A DNA stretch of 64,000 nt, from positions 62,001 through 126,000 of the forward strand of contig JAILNC010000129.1 in assembly GCA_024691985.1 (NCBI GenBank). Reading direction: 5' to 3'. This DNA comes from Oscillospiraceae bacterium. Its GTDB lineage: Bacteria > Bacillota > Clostridia > Oscillospirales > Oscillospiraceae. Below the pieces are notes generated by a model. That model was not told where the DNA came from, searched no databases, and saw nothing but the letters and a program-made list of their open reading frames with translations. This document shows positions 7,420 to 17,021 of the stretch, piece by piece (the stretch's first letter is position 1; each line of letters opens with the position of its first letter). The translations under genes were made by a program, and so were the position numbers.

Positions 7420-7962
7420 ATGATGAAAAACCGAAAAAGGAACCTGACCGTTTTGGCGGTGCTGAGCTTTGTGTGCGCGGCGGTGGCACTCAACTGGACC
7501 TACAACAGCCGCTGGGGCAAGCCGGATGCGGAGATGGTCTACGCGGAGGACGAGGCGATGGCCGCGGCGCAGATGGATTTCGCCAAGAGTCTGACAACCT
7601 CGGGGACGGAGTATTTCGCCGAGGCGCGGCTGACGAGACAGGTCTCGCGCGACGAGGCGCTGGAACTGCTGCAGACCGCGGCCTCCTCGGAGATGGCCTC
7701 GCAGGAGACCATCGACAGCGCCATGAACGCGATTTCACGGATGGCGGCCTGCTCGATGCAGGAGGCGCAGATCGAGAACCTGCTGCTGGCCAAGGAATTT
7801 GAAGACTGTGTCGTCTACATCGGAGACGGGGCCGTGACCGTCGCGGTGCCGGCGCCGATGGAGGGGTTGAGCGAGGAGGACGTGGCGCGCATCACGGACG
7901 TGATCTGCACGGAGACGGAATACGGGCCGGAACAGCTGAATATCATCGAGGTCAAGGCTTGA
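7420..7962 (+). CDS. spoIIIAH: Stage III sporulation protein AH (SpoIIIAH)
   Basis: A 180-residue protein with an N-terminal membrane anchor (residues 9-25), a helical linker and a C-terminal ring-building domain (IENLLLAKEFEDCVVYIGDG to QLNIIEVKA). SpoIIIAH is the mother-cell partner of forespore SpoIIQ across the engulfment septum. GGGAGGAG precedes the ATG. It is the last gene of the operon, and a strong terminator follows directly. No biotin carboxylase genes follow, unlike in Bacillus. Confidence 0.93.
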   Translation: MMKNRKRNLTVLAVLSFVCAAVALNWTYNSRWGKPDAEMVYAEDEAMAAAQMDFAKSLTTSGTEYFAEARLTRQVSRDEALELLQTAASSEMASQETIDSAMNAISRMAACSMQEAQIENLLLAKEFEDCVVYIGDGAVTVAVPAPMEGLSEEDVARITDVICTETEYGPEQLNIIEVKA

Positions 7963-7965
7963 GAA

Positions 7966-8000
7966 AGCAGGCATACCCTTTGCCGGTATGCCTGCTTTTT
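7966..8000 (+). terminator. Strong Rho-independent terminator of the spoIIIA operon
   Basis: A perfect 12-bp stem, AGCAGGCATACC with GGTATGCCTGCT, has a 7-base loop and runs into TTTTT. It begins four bases after the spoIIIAH stop. Confidence 0.92.
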
Positions 8001-8131
8001 CTGTAATCCATTGGAATCTGCAGGAAAAAAACGGGAATAAACAGCGGGAAAAACTGAAAAAGTGAATAAATGTGCTTTCTTTTTTTGAATACTTGTGGTA
8101 AAATACAATGATTTCATTTGGGAGGTTCTTT

Positions 8132-8494
8132 ATGGGCGACAATTATGTAACCTGTCAGACCGAAAAAGGGAGCATCAATATTTCGGAAGAAGTGATCACC
8201 AGCGTCGTCAAGTCCGCGCTCAGCGAGATCGAGGGCGTCGCCGGTCTCTCCAATACAGCCGGGTCCGAGCTTGCCGAGCTGATCGGTCTCAAGACCGTGA
8301 CCAAGGGCGTCAAGGTCCAGTTCATCGACGGCAAGATCCTGGCGGACGTCATCATCACGGTGGTGTACGGCTGCAACATCGTCAACGTGGCGCGCGAGGT
8401 GCAGGAGAAGGTCATGAGTCTCGTGCAGGACTCGACCGGCATCGAGAACGCCGAGGTCAACGTACACGTCTCCGGCATCGCATTCGACAAATAA
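8132..8494 (+). CDS. Asp23/Gls24 family protein (DUF322)
   Basis: A 120-residue protein of the Asp23/Gls24 family. It starts at the ATG at 8132, which has a GGGAGG box; an upstream in-frame ATG at 8108 has none. Family hallmarks include GSINISEEVITSVVKSALSE, the central VKVQFIDGKILADVIITVVYG strand pair and the C-terminal ENAEVNVHVSGIAF. Members are linked to envelope stress and cell-surface homeostasis, and in Firmicutes the gene usually sits next to nusB, as here (15 bases). An extended -10 (TGG then TAAAAT at about 8096-8104) with a poor -35 is the only promoter signal I see. Confidence 0.93.
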   Translation: MGDNYVTCQTEKGSINISEEVITSVVKSALSEIEGVAGLSNTAGSELAELIGLKTVTKGVKVQFIDGKILADVIITVVYGCNIVNVAREVQEKVMSLVQDSTGIENAEVNVHVSGIAFDK

Positions 8495-8509
8495 TCGGAG
8501 GACAGGCCG

Positions 8510-8959
8510 ATGACAAGGACAAACGCGCGCGAGCTGGCCATCCAGCTCGGCTTTGCCGCAGCGGCGACGGGGGAGAGCCCAAAGGAGGTCCTGGACCGCT
8601 TCTTTGACGAGGAGCACTATGCGTCTCTCGCCGCCGAGGACGAGCTGTATCGGGAGCGTCCGAACGAGGCCCAGCTTGATTATATCCGCCGGCTGACGAC
8701 GCTGATCGAGGAAAACCGCGAGACGATCGACGGCTATATCAGCCGCTATGCCAGGGGCTGGCGGATCGAGCGCATCTCCCGCACGGCGCTGGCGGTGCTT
8801 CGCTGCGCGCTTTGCGAGATCCTGTACATGGACGATATTCCCGACGCTGCGGCCATCAACGAGGCTGTGGAGCTTGCCAAGGGCTATGACGAACCGGACA
8901 CCGTGGCCTTCGTCAACGGCGTCCTGGGCGGCTTTATGCGCGGAGAGAGAGCGGAGTGA
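8510..8959 (+). CDS. nusB: Transcription antitermination factor NusB
   Basis: A 149-residue all-helical protein. It opens with the RNA-binding segment TRTNARELAIQLGFA and closes with the conserved DIPDAAAINEAVELAKGYDEPDTVAFVNGVLGG. NusB binds boxA RNA with NusE (ribosomal protein S10) during rRNA transcription. A GGAGG box precedes the ATG. It abuts xseA with an overlap or a gap of two bases, depending on the xseA start. folD, often found between nusB and xseA, is absent. Confidence 0.96.
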   Translation: MTRTNARELAIQLGFAAAATGESPKEVLDRFFDEEHYASLAAEDELYRERPNEAQLDYIRRLTTLIEENRETIDGYISRYARGWRIERISRTALAVLRCALCEILYMDDIPDAAAINEAVELAKGYDEPDTVAFVNGVLGGFMRGERAE

Positions 8960-8961
8960 CG

Positions 8962-10200
8962 ATGGAGCAGGCGCTTACCGTCACCGAGCTCAACAACGTC
9001 ATACGCGACCTGCTGGAGGGCGAACCGCTGCTTTCCCGGGTCTGTGTGCGGGGCGAGCTTTCCAACTACAAGATCTATCCCTCCGGACACCACTATTTCA
9101 CGCTGAAGGACAGCGAGAGCAGCCTGCGCTGCGTGATGTTCAAGAGCAGCGCCTCCAAGCTCCGCTTCCGTCCGGAAAGCGGAATGGGCGTCACAGCCTG
9201 GGGGCGCGTCGCCGTCTATCCGCGAGACGGGGCCTATCAGCTCTACTGCACCCAGCTCATGCCCGAGGGGACGGGCGATCTGCAGGTCGCCTTCGAGCAG
9301 CTCAAGGCGCGGCTTGAGGAAGAGGGACTGTTTGACGCTTCGCACAAAAAGCCTCTGCCCGTCATGCCGAAGCGCATCGCGATCATCACCTCCCCGGCGG
9401 GAGCCGCGGTGCACGATATGATCCGCATCCTCGGCAGACGCTGGCCCATGGCGAAGCTGCTCGTCATGCCCGTGCGCGTACAGGGGACGGAGGCGCCGCC
9501 GGAGATCGCGGGCGCGATCCGCTACGCCAACGAGTTCGACGTGGCGGACCTCATCATCACGGGGCGCGGCGGCGGCTCGATCGAGGACCTGTGGGCTTTC
9601 AACGACGAGCGCGTCGCACGGGCGATCTACGCCTCCCGCATCCCGGTGATCTCCGCCGTCGGGCATGAGCCGGACGTCACGATCGCCGACTATGTGGCGG
9701 ACAGACGGGCGTCCACCCCGTCCAACGCCGCCGAGATCGCCGTGCCCGACTGCCGCGAGATCTCGGATACGCTGAACGCCTACAGCATCCGCGCCTCGCA
9801 GGCGATGCGCAAAAAGCTCGCCACCCTGGGCGAAAGGCTGGAAAGCGTCAAAAACAAGCGCGTGCTCTCAACGCCGACCGCGCAGCTCGATCTGCGACGC
9901 ATGGAGCTGGATCATCTTCGCGCGCAGCTCTGTGCGGCGCAGGAGCGGCAGCTTGCCGCAAGCCGGGAGCGCTTTGTGCGCCTGACCGCCGCGCTGGACG
10001 CGATGAGCCCGCTGCACGTGCTGACGCGCGGCTATGCCATCGCAGCCGATGCAGACGGCCGCTGTATCCGCAGCGTCAGCGCCCTGAAGCCGGGCGATCC
10101 GCTCCGGCTGCGCTTTGCCGACGGCAGGGCTGACTGCCGGGTCGAAAACACACAAAGGAGCGTTGCCGATGGCCGCGAAGAAGAATACGCTGAGCTTTGA
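8962..10200 (+). CDS. xseA: Exodeoxyribonuclease VII large subunit
   Basis: The large subunit of exonuclease VII, about 412 residues. The N-terminal OB-fold (RVCVRGELSNYKIYPSGHHYFTLKD) and the catalytic core signatures IAIITSPAGAAVHDMI and LIITGRGGGSIEDLWAFND are clear, followed by VGHEPDVTIADYVADRRASTPS and a coiled-coil region. With XseB it degrades single-stranded DNA. I favour the ATG at 8962, with GGAG five bases upstream; a GTG at 8956 overlapping the nusB stop is an alternative. Confidence 0.96.
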   Translation: MEQALTVTELNNVIRDLLEGEPLLSRVCVRGELSNYKIYPSGHHYFTLKDSESSLRCVMFKSSASKLRFRPESGMGVTAWGRVAVYPRDGAYQLYCTQLMPEGTGDLQVAFEQLKARLEEEGLFDASHKKPLPVMPKRIAIITSPAGAAVHDMIRILGRRWPMAKLLVMPVRVQGTEAPPEIAGAIRYANEFDVADLIITGRGGGSIEDLWAFNDERVARAIYASRIPVISAVGHEPDVTIADYVADRRASTPSNAAEIAVPDCREISDTLNAYSIRASQAMRKKLATLGERLESVKNKRVLSTPTAQLDLRRMELDHLRAQLCAAQERQLAASRERFVRLTAALDAMSPLHVLTRGYAIAADADGRCIRSVSALKPGDPLRLRFADGRADCRVENTQRSVADGREEEYAEL

Positions 10201-10408
10201 GGAGTCGCTTGCCAGACTGGATGAGATCGTCCGCCATCTGGAAAAAGGCGATCTGCCGCTGAGCGAGTCGCTTGCGATCTTTGAAGAGGGGACGGCGCTG
10301 ATCACCGCGTGCAGCAAGATGCTGGACGAGGCGGAGCAGAAGGTCGTCAAACTGAAAAAGGGAGCCGACAGGAGCCCTGTCGAGCTGGACTTTGAGGATG
10401 AAAACTGA
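10169..10408 (+). CDS. xseB: Exodeoxyribonuclease VII small subunit
   Basis: A 79-residue helical protein with the XseB signature LSFEESLARLDEIVRHLEKGDLPLSESLAIFEEG. The ATG at 10169 follows an AAAGGAG box by eight bases and overlaps the end of xseA by 32 bases, so upstream in-frame codons from 10115 are not needed. It regulates the large subunit and assembles with it in multiple copies. Confidence 0.95.
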   Translation: MAAKKNTLSFEESLARLDEIVRHLEKGDLPLSESLAIFEEGTALITACSKMLDEAEQKVVKLKKGADRSPVELDFEDEN

Positions 10409-11279
10409 TATGACGGCGGAGGAATACAGAAGCCTCGTTGAGGCGGAGCTCGAAAAACAGTTTTTGGGCTGCGTTTCTCTGCCGCAGGCGGGTCTGGCCG
10501 AGGCCATGCGCTACAGCCTGCTGGCGGGCGGCAAGCGCATCCGCCCCACGCTGCTGCTCGAATTCTGCCGCATCGCGGGCGGGAACGTGGAAGACGCCCT
10601 GCCCTGCGCATGCGCGATCGAGATGCTGCACACCTACAGCCTCATCCATGACGATCTGCCCTGCATGGACAATGACGAGCTGCGCCGCGGCAAGCCGACC
10701 AACCACGTCGTATACGGGGAGTGCACTGCCGTGCTGGCGGGCGACTGCCTGCAGGCCGAGGCCTTCGGGACCATCCTGCGCTCCTCGCTTCCCGCGGAGC
10801 GCCGCGCGGCCTGCGCGGAGATCCTGGCCGGCGCCGTCGGCCTCGACGGGATGTGCGGCGGGCAATTCCTGGACATGGCCTGGGAGGGGAGGACCCTCAC
10901 CGAGCAGGAGCTGACCGAGATTAACAGCCGCAAGACCGGCGCGCTGCTGACGGCCGCCTGCCAGATGGGCGTGGCCGCAGCGGGCGGCAGCGAGGCAATG
11001 CTCGAAAGCGCCGGCCGCTTCGGCGCGGCGCTCGGCATGGCCTTCCAGATCCGGGACGATGTGCTGGACGTCATCAGCACCGCCGAGACGCTGGGCAAGC
11101 CGATCGGCTCGGACGCGCAGGAGTGCAAGAACACTTATATGGCGCTGTTGGGACTCGAAGGCTGCGAAAAAACCGTTGCGCGTCTGACGCAGTACGCCAA
11201 GGACGCGCTGGCCGGGACCTTTGAGGATACCGCTTTCCTGTCTGCAATGGCTGACGCTCTCTCCACCAGAGATAAATAA
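10398..11279 (+). CDS. ispA: Polyprenyl (farnesyl-type) diphosphate synthase
   Basis: A short-chain trans-prenyltransferase of 293 residues that condenses isopentenyl diphosphate with allylic diphosphates. It has the first Asp-rich motif DDLPCMDND (about 85-93), the GGKRIRP substrate motif and the second Asp-rich motif DDVLD (about 220-224). Two start codons are possible, the ATG at 10398 (overlapping xseB by 11 bases) or the ATG at 10410. Position between xseB and dxs is typical of Firmicutes and supplies the MEP-pathway products downstream. Confidence 0.94.
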   Translation: MKTDMTAEEYRSLVEAELEKQFLGCVSLPQAGLAEAMRYSLLAGGKRIRPTLLLEFCRIAGGNVEDALPCACAIEMLHTYSLIHDDLPCMDNDELRRGKPTNHVVYGECTAVLAGDCLQAEAFGTILRSSLPAERRAACAEILAGAVGLDGMCGGQFLDMAWEGRTLTEQELTEINSRKTGALLTAACQMGVAAAGGSEAMLESAGRFGAALGMAFQIRDDVLDVISTAETLGKPIGSDAQECKNTYMALLGLEGCEKTVARLTQYAKDALAGTFEDTAFLSAMADALSTRDK

Positions 11280-11317
11280 AAACCGTGCCTTTGCCACGGG
11301 GTGAACAGAGGAACATC

Positions 11318-13171
11318 TTGAGTATACTTGAAAGTATCCGCTCATCTGCCGATATCAAAAAACTGGACAAAGCACAGCTGAAAACGCTGTGCGGTGAGCT
11401 GCGCGCCTATGAGATCGAATGCATCTCGAGGACGGGCGGCCATTTGGCGTCCAATCTCGGCACGGTCGAGCTCACGCTCGCCATCCACCGTGTCTACGAC
11501 AGCTCGAAAGATCGGATCATCTTTGACGTCGGACACCAGTGCTATACGCACAAGATCGTCACAGGCCGCTTTGAGGCCTTTCCCACGCTGCGCCAGTACG
11601 GCGGTATCTCCGGCTTCCCCAAGCCCAACGAGTGCGGGGACGACGCCTTTATTGCCGGCCACGCCTCCAACTCCGTTTCCGTCGCGCTGGGCATGGCCCG
11701 GGCGCGCACCCTGCTCGGGGAGGATTACGACGTGCTCGCCCTGCTCGGCGACGGCGCGCTGACAGGCGGTCTGGCCTACGAGGGCCTTGCCAACGCCGCC
11801 GCGAGCAAAGAGCCGATGGTCATCATCCTCAACGACAACAACATGTCCATCAGCGAAAACGTCGGCGGGATGGCGCGGCTTCTGCAGACGCTGCGCATCA
11901 AGCCCGGCTATATCAATTTCAAGAAATGGTTTCGCAGTGTGTCCCGGCACACCCGCTGGGTATACGATTTCGTCCACCGCAGCAAAGAGTGGCTGAAGGC
12001 CAGGATCCTGCCGACCAATGTCTTCGACGAGATGGGCCTGCACTATCTCGGCCCGGTGGACGGGCACGATCTCGAGCAGCTGGAGAACGCGATCCGGCTG
12101 GCGAAGGACATGGAGAAGCCGGTACTGCTGCATGTTCTCACGAAAAAGGGCAAGGGCTGCGCCTATGCCGAGGCGCACCCGGACAAGTATCACGGCGTGG
12201 GCTGCTACGACCCGGAGAGCGGCGAACTTGCGCCGGTGGGCGTCTCTTTCTCCGACAAGGTCGGCGAATATCTATGCCGCTTTGCGCAGAACGATGCGCG
12301 CATCGCCGTCATCACCGCGGCCATGGCGGGGGGGACGGGGACGGAGTGCTTTGCCGCACAGTACCCGAACCGCTTTTTTGACACCGGGATCGCCGAGGGC
12401 AACGCCGTCGCCATGGCAGCCGGGATGGCCAAGCAGGGACTTGTTCCGGTTTTCGCTGTATATTCCAGTTTTTTGCAGAGAAGCTATGATATGCTGATCC
12501 ACGACGTCTCCCTGCTGGGGCTGCATGTGATCCTGTGCGTGGACCGCGCGGGGCTCGTCGGCAGCGACGGAGAGACGCACCATGGCGTATTCGATATCAG
12601 TTACCTCGGCTCGGTGCCCGGGATGACGGTATTCTGCCCGGCGAGCTTTCAGGAGCTGCACGACATGCTCGACTTTGCCCTGCACAGCGTCGCCGGTCCC
12701 GTCGCCGTCCGCTATCCGAGAGGGGGAGAGGGGCGCTATACAGATTCCTCCCTGAGCGCGGAGACCGTGCTGCGCAGCGGAGACGATGTGACGATCGTCT
12801 GCTACGGCACCATGGTCAACGAGGCGTTGGACGCCGCGGATCGGCTCGAACAGGCGGGCGTCTCCGCCGAGGTCGTCAAGATCGCTGTCGCCTTCCCCAA
12901 TTCATTTGATACCGTTCTTGCCTCTGCCCGCCGCACCGGCAGACTGATCGTGGCGGAGGAGGTCTGCCGGGCCGGCTGCGTCGGCTCCGCGATCCTGATC
13001 CGCGCCGCCGAAAAGGGCTGCGCGCTGTCTCAGGTCAGACTGCTGAATCTCGGCGGCGGCATCGTGCCGCACGGAACGGTGGCGCAGCTTCGGCGGGACT
13101 GCGGGATCGACGCCGCTTCCATCGCGCATACCGCGGAGGAGCTCTGCGGCAGGGAAACGGTGAAGGAATGA
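11318..13171 (+). CDS. dxs: 1-deoxy-D-xylulose-5-phosphate synthase
   Basis: The first enzyme of the MEP isoprenoid pathway, 617 residues, a thiamine diphosphate-dependent transketolase-like enzyme that joins pyruvate and glyceraldehyde 3-phosphate. GDGALTGG and NDNNMSIS form the ThDP-binding motif, and DRAGLVGSDGETHHG is the conserved pyrimidine-domain loop. I start at the TTG at 11318 because GAGG lies five bases upstream and the protein then begins MSILESIRSSADIKKL, as is usual for Dxs. A GTG at 11285 in the same frame is less likely. It overlaps tlyA by four bases. Confidence 0.96.
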   Translation: MSILESIRSSADIKKLDKAQLKTLCGELRAYEIECISRTGGHLASNLGTVELTLAIHRVYDSSKDRIIFDVGHQCYTHKIVTGRFEAFPTLRQYGGISGFPKPNECGDDAFIAGHASNSVSVALGMARARTLLGEDYDVLALLGDGALTGGLAYEGLANAAASKEPMVIILNDNNMSISENVGGMARLLQTLRIKPGYINFKKWFRSVSRHTRWVYDFVHRSKEWLKARILPTNVFDEMGLHYLGPVDGHDLEQLENAIRLAKDMEKPVLLHVLTKKGKGCAYAEAHPDKYHGVGCYDPESGELAPVGVSFSDKVGEYLCRFAQNDARIAVITAAMAGGTGTECFAAQYPNRFFDTGIAEGNAVAMAAGMAKQGLVPVFAVYSSFLQRSYDMLIHDVSLLGLHVILCVDRAGLVGSDGETHHGVFDISYLGSVPGMTVFCPASFQELHDMLDFALHSVAGPVAVRYPRGGEGRYTDSSLSAETVLRSGDDVTIVCYGTMVNEALDAADRLEQAGVSAEVVKIAVAFPNSFDTVLASARRTGRLIVAEEVCRAGCVGSAILIRAAEKGCALSQVRLLNLGGGIVPHGTVAQLRRDCGIDAASIAHTAEELCGRETVKE

Positions 13172-13968
13172 AAAAGCAGCGTCTGGATTCGCTGGTCTAT
13201 GAGCGCGGCTTTACCGAGAGCCGCGAGCGCGCCCGGACCACCGTCATGAGCGGACTTGTGTTCGTCAACGGTCAGCGCGTGGACAAGCCGGGGACAGCCG
13301 TCTCTCCCGACGCGCAGATCGAGGTCCGGGGCGAGGCGCTGCCCTTCGTCAGCCGCGGCGGCTTCAAGCTGGACAAGGCGCTGAAGGTCTTCCCGGTCGA
13401 TCCGGCCGGAAAGATCTGCCTGGACTGCGGGGCCTCCACCGGCGGCTTTACGGAAGTGCTGCTGCAGCACGGCGCCGCGAAGGTCTACGCGGTGGACGTC
13501 GGCTACGGGCAGCTCGCGTGGAAGCTGCGAACCGATGCGCGCGTCGTGAATCTGGAGCGGACGAACCTCCGCTATATCACGGCCGAGCAGATCCCCGAGG
13601 CCATTGAACTCGCGGTGATGGACGTCTCGTTCATCTCCGTCCGTCTTGTCATCCCAGCGGTCAGGCGGCTTTTAAAGCCGGACGCCGATCTCATCTGCCT
13701 CATCAAGCCCCAATTCGAGGCGGGCAGGGAAGAGGTCGGCAAAAAGGGCGTCGTGCGCGACAGCGAGGTCCACGTCCGTGTTGTTGAGGGGATCCTCGAC
13801 TTTGCCCGTACAGAGGGTCTTTCGGTACAGGGGTTCGATTATTCGCCCATCCGGGGGCCCGAGGGGAACATCGAATATATCTGCCATTTGAAAAACAACA
13901 CGGAGCCCGGCTGTACGCCCGATGTGCGCGCGGTCGTATCCGCATCACACAGGGATCTGGATTCCTAA
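13168..13968 (+). CDS. tlyA: TlyA family rRNA (cytidine-2'-O)-methyltransferase
   Basis: A 266-residue protein with an N-terminal S4-like RNA-binding domain (RLDSLVYERGFTESRERARTTVMSGLVFVNGQ) and a SAM-dependent RrmJ-type methyltransferase domain (CLDCGASTGGFTEVLLQHGA). The family was once called hemolysin but methylates 16S/23S rRNA in characterised members. The ATG overlaps the dxs stop (ATGA). The final 20 residues or so are not conserved in appearance. Confidence 0.93.
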   Translation: MKKQRLDSLVYERGFTESRERARTTVMSGLVFVNGQRVDKPGTAVSPDAQIEVRGEALPFVSRGGFKLDKALKVFPVDPAGKICLDCGASTGGFTEVLLQHGAAKVYAVDVGYGQLAWKLRTDARVVNLERTNLRYITAEQIPEAIELAVMDVSFISVRLVIPAVRRLLKPDADLICLIKPQFEAGREEVGKKGVVRDSEVHVRVVEGILDFARTEGLSVQGFDYSPIRGPEGNIEYICHLKNNTEPGCTPDVRAVVSASHRDLDS

Positions 13969-13990
13969 CGGCATAAGACAGGAGGCCGCC

Positions 13991-14836
13991 ATGATCGCGA
14001 TTTGTCCGAATCCATACCGTGATTCCGGCTGTGAGCTCAGCCTGAAAATCGAAGCCCTGCTGCAGAGCGAGGGCTATGAGACCTGCCTGTGCCCGATCTT
14101 TGCCGAGGAAGGGAACGAGATCCTGCCCGAACAGCAAAGCTATCGGAAGCTCGAGGAGGTCGCGGCCGATTGTTCCCTCATCGTGGTCGTGGGCGGCGAC
14201 GGGACGATCCTCAGCGCGGCCCGCCAGATCCACGAGTACGCGGTTCCGCTGCTCGGCATCAACCTCGGCAGCAAGGGCTTTATGGCCATTCTGGAGCCCG
14301 AGGACTACGCCTGTGTTCTGCAGGCGGCGAGAGGAGAGTATACGCTCTCCAGGCGCATGAAGCTCGACGTGACGCTTCTGCGCGGGGGCGTGCCGATCCT
14401 GCAGGACTCGGCGCTCAACGATGTGGTCCTGCACGGTTACGGCGACTGCATCAAAATCACCGCACGCTGCAACGGCAAGCGCATCACCGGCTTTTCCGGC
14501 GACGGCATCATCCTCTCCACGCCGACCGGTTCAACGGGCTACTCCATGTCGGCCGGCGGCCCGATCGTCGAGCCGAACGCGGAGAACATCATCCTCAGCC
14601 CCATCTGCGCCCATATGATCGGCTCGCGCAGCTTTGTCCTGGGGCCTGACAGCGTTATCACCATCGAAATGGAAAAGCTCCACACCCGGCGCGCCTATCT
14701 CGCGGTGGACGGCAACAATCTCCTCGACCTCGCCAACGGCGACACCGTCGTCGTGCGGCGCAGCGAGAGCTGCACCTGTATGGCGGATCTCGGCCTGCGC
14801 AATTTCTACGAACTCGCGTTTGAAAAATTACGTTAA
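13991..14836 (+). CDS. nadK: NAD kinase
   Basis: A 281-residue ATP-NAD kinase, producing NADP. The GGDGT motif is at 68-72, and the NE/D-region signature DGIILSTPTGSTGYSMSAGGPIV follows. I start at the ATG at 13991, right after an AGGAGG box. Codons upstream back to 13922 are open but overlap tlyA. It lies between tlyA and argR as in many Clostridia. Confidence 0.95.
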   Translation: MIAICPNPYRDSGCELSLKIEALLQSEGYETCLCPIFAEEGNEILPEQQSYRKLEEVAADCSLIVVVGGDGTILSAARQIHEYAVPLLGINLGSKGFMAILEPEDYACVLQAARGEYTLSRRMKLDVTLLRGGVPILQDSALNDVVLHGYGDCIKITARCNGKRITGFSGDGIILSTPTGSTGYSMSAGGPIVEPNAENIILSPICAHMIGSRSFVLGPDSVITIEMEKLHTRRAYLAVDGNNLLDLANGDTVVVRRSESCTCMADLGLRNFYELAFEKLR

Positions 14837-14851
14837 TATACAGGAGGACGC

Positions 14852-15304
14852 ATGATGAAACTCGGCAGACAGAGCGTTATCATGGAAATCATCAACGAGA
14901 GAGACATCGAGACCCAGAACCAGCTGATGGAGGCCCTCGCGGAGCGCGGCGTGAAGAGCACGCAGGCGACGCTGTCCCGCGACATCCGCGACATGCGGCT
15001 CGTCAAGGAGCTCGGCCCGAAGGGCAATTACCGCTACGTCGCGGCCACCAAGCAGGAGACCCCCGATCTGGACGCCAGACTGAAGAAGATTTTCAAGGAG
15101 AGCCTTGTTTCCTACGATGTGGCGCAGAACTTCGTCGTGCTCAAGACCCTGCCGGGCCTTGCCAACGGCGCCTGCTCCGCGCTGGACGGCATGGAGATCG
15201 AGGGCCTTGTCGGCACGCTCGCGGGCGACGATACGGCTTTCCTCGCCATGAAGGACAACGCCAGCGCCATGGGCCTGTATAAAGAGATCGAAAGCCTGTT
15301 TTGA
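14852..15304 (+). CDS. argR: Arginine repressor ArgR
   Basis: A 150-residue repressor with an N-terminal winged helix (RQSVIMEIINERDIETQNQLMEALAERGVKSTQATLSRDIRDMRLVKE) and a C-terminal oligomerisation/arginine-binding domain with the GTLAGDDTAFLAMKD motif. ArgR hexamers bind ARG boxes when arginine is plentiful. AGGAGG precedes the ATG pair at 14852 and 14855. No ARG box was searched for systematically. Confidence 0.95.
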   Translation: MMKLGRQSVIMEIINERDIETQNQLMEALAERGVKSTQATLSRDIRDMRLVKELGPKGNYRYVAATKQETPDLDARLKKIFKESLVSYDVAQNFVVLKTLPGLANGACSALDGMEIEGLVGTLAGDDTAFLAMKDNASAMGLYKEIESLF

Positions 15305-15332
15305 TTTGACTGCTATTTGCTGAGGGTTTTGT

Positions 15333-17021
15333 ATGCTGAGCGAGCTGCACATTGAGAATATCGCGGTCATCGAACGCGCCGACATAAGCTTCGGCGCGGG
15401 CCTGAACGTGCTCACGGGCGAGACCGGCGCCGGCAAGTCGATCGTGATCGACGCCATCGGCGCGGTGCTCGGGGAGCGCGTCAGCCGCGAGCTGGTACGC
15501 CGCGGGGCGGAAAAGGGCCTCGTGACGGCGTGCTTCGATGTGGACGGCTGTGAGGCCTGGCTTGCGGAAAACGAGATCGAGGCCGAGGACGCGCTGATCA
15601 TCCAGCGCCGCATTGCGGCGGACGGCAAGAGTACTTGCCGCGTCTGCGGCGTGCCGGTGACGGCGGCGCAGCTGCGGGATCTGGCCGGGCTGCTGGTGGA
15701 TATCCACGGGCAGAACGACGGGCGGCAGATTATGGACGAACGCAGACACCGGGACTATCTCGACCGCTTCAGCGTCGCACCGGAGATTCTGGAGAATTAC
15801 CGGAAAGCCTACGGGGAGTATACGGCGCTCAAGAAGGAGCTGGCCTCCCTGCAGATGGACGAGATCGAGAAGGCGCGCCTCAGCGACAGTCTGAGCTATC
15901 AGATCGCCGAGCTCGAGCGCGCGCAGCTCAGGGCGGGGGAGTATGACGGTCTCTGTGCCCGCCGCGACCTCCTGCGCAACGCCGAAAAGCTCACGGAGGC
16001 GCTGGACGCGGCGAGCCAGCTGCTCACTGGGGACGAGGACAACGCCCTGTCCATGACGCAGAACGCGGCGTATTACCTCGGCCGCGCGGCCGCCTACGCC
16101 CCGGAGCTCGAGAAAAGTGCGGACGCGCTCAACGGCGCGGCCTTCACCCTCTCCGACGTGGCCGAGACCCTGCGCGACTTCCGCGACAGTCTCGACTTTT
16201 CGCCCGAGGAATACGACAGCCTCGAGACGCGCATCTCCCTGTTGAGTAAGCTGCAGCGCAAGTACGCCCGCGACGAGGACGGGCTGATCGAATACCTCGG
16301 TGAATGCCGGGAGAAGCTCGACAGCATCCAGTACGCCGACGAGCGCAGCGCGAAGCTCGAACGTCTGCTCGCCGAAGCTGCCAAACGCTGCCGCAGCGAG
16401 GCGGCAAAGCTTCGCGCGGCCAGACAGGAGGCGGCGGCCTCACTGCAGACGCGCATCAGCAACGAGCTGCGCGAGCTCAACATGCCCTCGGTGCGCTTCG
16501 CGGTGGAGTTCAGCCCCCTCGAGGGCGAGCCGGGCTTCGACGCCAACGGCTGCGACCGCATCCGCTTTCTCATGTCAGCCAACGCGGGCGAGGAGCTCGG
16601 GCGCATCAGCCACATCGCCTCCGGCGGCGAGCTCAGCCGCATCATGCTCGCCATGAAAAACGTCTTCGCGGAGAAGGATCCCGTGCCGACCATGGTCTTC
16701 GACGAGATCGACACCGGCGTCTCCGGCATCGCCGCCCAGCGCGTCGGGGAGAAGCTCTGGCACGTCTCGCTCGGCAAGCAGGTCATGTGCGTGACCCATC
16801 TGCCGCAGATCGCCGCGATGGCCGACAGCCATTACCTGATCCGCAAGGAGGAGCGCGGCGAGAGGACCTATACCGACGTGCTGCCGCTCGACCGCGAGGG
16901 GCGCAGACAGGAGCTCGCGCGTCTGCATGGCGGCGACAATATCACGCTGCTCACGCTCGCAAGCGCCGAGGAACAGCTCGCCGCCTGTGAGGGGTTCAAA
17001 ACGCAGCACGTGCACACTTGA
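15333..17021 (+). CDS. recN: DNA repair protein RecN
   Basis: An SMC-like ATPase of 562 residues in double-strand break repair. It has Walker A GETGAGKS (29-36), long coiled-coil arms, the ABC signature region HIASGGELSRIMLAMK and Walker B VFDEIDTGVSG. DNA-binding-arm residues are conserved. Unusually for Firmicutes, no spoIVB-spo0A pair follows; instead the -35 of the T-box promoter overlaps the recN stop codon. Confidence 0.96.
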   Translation: MLSELHIENIAVIERADISFGAGLNVLTGETGAGKSIVIDAIGAVLGERVSRELVRRGAEKGLVTACFDVDGCEAWLAENEIEAEDALIIQRRIAADGKSTCRVCGVPVTAAQLRDLAGLLVDIHGQNDGRQIMDERRHRDYLDRFSVAPEILENYRKAYGEYTALKKELASLQMDEIEKARLSDSLSYQIAELERAQLRAGEYDGLCARRDLLRNAEKLTEALDAASQLLTGDEDNALSMTQNAAYYLGRAAAYAPELEKSADALNGAAFTLSDVAETLRDFRDSLDFSPEEYDSLETRISLLSKLQRKYARDEDGLIEYLGECREKLDSIQYADERSAKLERLLAEAAKRCRSEAAKLRAARQEAAASLQTRISNELRELNMPSVRFAVEFSPLEGEPGFDANGCDRIRFLMSANAGEELGRISHIASGGELSRIMLAMKNVFAEKDPVPTMVFDEIDTGVSGIAAQRVGEKLWHVSLGKQVMCVTHLPQIAAMADSHYLIRKEERGERTYTDVLPLDREGRRQELARLHGGDNITLLTLASAEEQLAACEGFKTQHVHT